DNA of 64,000 nucleotides from Candidatus Thermochlorobacteriaceae bacterium (GTDB lineage: Bacteria > Bacteroidota > Chlorobiia > Chlorobiales > Thermochlorobacteraceae), in contig JAJUFC010000002.1 of NCBI GenBank assembly GCA_029263855.1, positions 1 through 64,000 of the forward strand, given 5' to 3'. The position numbers and the translations under genes are program-made. The notes below the pieces were generated by a model. It had not been told where the DNA came from. It worked only from the letters and a program-made list of their open reading frames with translations, and ran no database searches. Below, in pieces: positions 63,917 through 64,000 of the stretch. Position 1 is the first letter of the stretch. Each line of letters opens with the position of its first letter.

Positions 63917-64000
63917 AAAGCGTTTTGAAAGAGCCGATTCGAGAGCGTGGAACTGCGTTTGTGGGATTGAATCTGAATGATTTTCTCACCTTCAAAAAAG
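63889..64000 (+). CDS. Start of a gene overlapping the methyltransferase, likely restriction partner (cut by window edge)
   Basis: The ATG at 63889 lies 28 bases inside the methyltransferase gene in another frame. The next 37 codons are open to the edge (MQFIHADFIESVLKEP...GLNLNDFLTFKK). The overlap and order fit a cognate endonuclease following its methyltransferase. There is too little sequence to name a family, so the role is inferred from position alone. Confidence 0.6.
   Translation, partial: MQFIHADFIESVLKEPIRERGTAFVGLNLNDFLTFKK

Overview
The window is a dense bacterial chromosome segment of roughly 50% GC, with about 50 genes and one tRNA. It looks like the Chlorobiota/Bacteroidota supergroup. 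Four proteins end in type IX secretion (T9SS) C-terminal domains or close relatives. PorV-like barrels, a TonB receptor with a carboxypeptidase-like N-terminal domain, a B-type succinate dehydrogenase and an ArsA ATPase with an HSP20-like tail point the same way. A plant/cyanobacterial-type phytoene desaturase (crtP) narrows this to a phototrophic or carotenoid-making member of Chlorobiota, for example a Chloroherpeton- or Thermochlorobacter-like lineage. No chlorosome or reaction-centre gene is visible, so the placement is an inference. PdxH, which normally needs O2, and proline dehydrogenase suggest an oxygen-exposed lifestyle.

Layout. 1-2.1 kb: tail of a T9SS cargo protein, then crtP. 2.2-5.6 kb: a three-gene exopolysaccharide block (toroid protein, WbaP-like initiating transferase, WecG-like transferase). 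5.6-10.8 kb: Xaa-Pro peptidase and a large secreted metalloprotease. 10.9-14.4 kb: sdhC-A-B operon. 14.6-26 kb: asparaginase, amino-acid permease, a conserved hypothetical, SbcC, aroK-aroB with a tiny membrane ORF, an MFS carrier and glyS. 26.1-34.9 kb: an envelope operon (TonB receptor, 1245-residue T9SS-type protein, PorV-like barrel, DUF4397 lipoprotein). 35-40.6 kb: a T9SS beta-propeller cargo, pgeF and a PorZ-like protein. 40.6-46.1 kb: tRNA-Phe, then a signalling operon with a four-PAS histidine kinase between two tandem-receiver proteins. 46.2-49.3 kb: aldo/keto reductase, kdsB, proline dehydrogenase. 49.3-55.4 kb: a minus-strand cluster of an outer-membrane barrel carrying a helix-hairpin-helix tail, a lipoprotein and five tandem TPR-only paralogues. 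55.5-60.2 kb: a CorC-like protein, then a copper-type MbnP/MbnH set with a small Cys-rich protein and an outer-membrane protein. 60.3-64 kb: pdxH, an arsA-like gene coupled to a CxxxC membrane protein, and the start of a probable restriction-modification locus cut by the window edge.

The best candidate for an undescribed system is the 49.3-55.4 kb barrel-HhH/lipoprotein/five-TPR cluster. Its genes abut or overlap by one to four bases, or by 41 bases at the lipoprotein/TPR-E boundary. The TPR proteins share a common head and tail and look like a recent tandem expansion. Second are the MbnPH copper operon and the kinase flanked by output-less double receivers.
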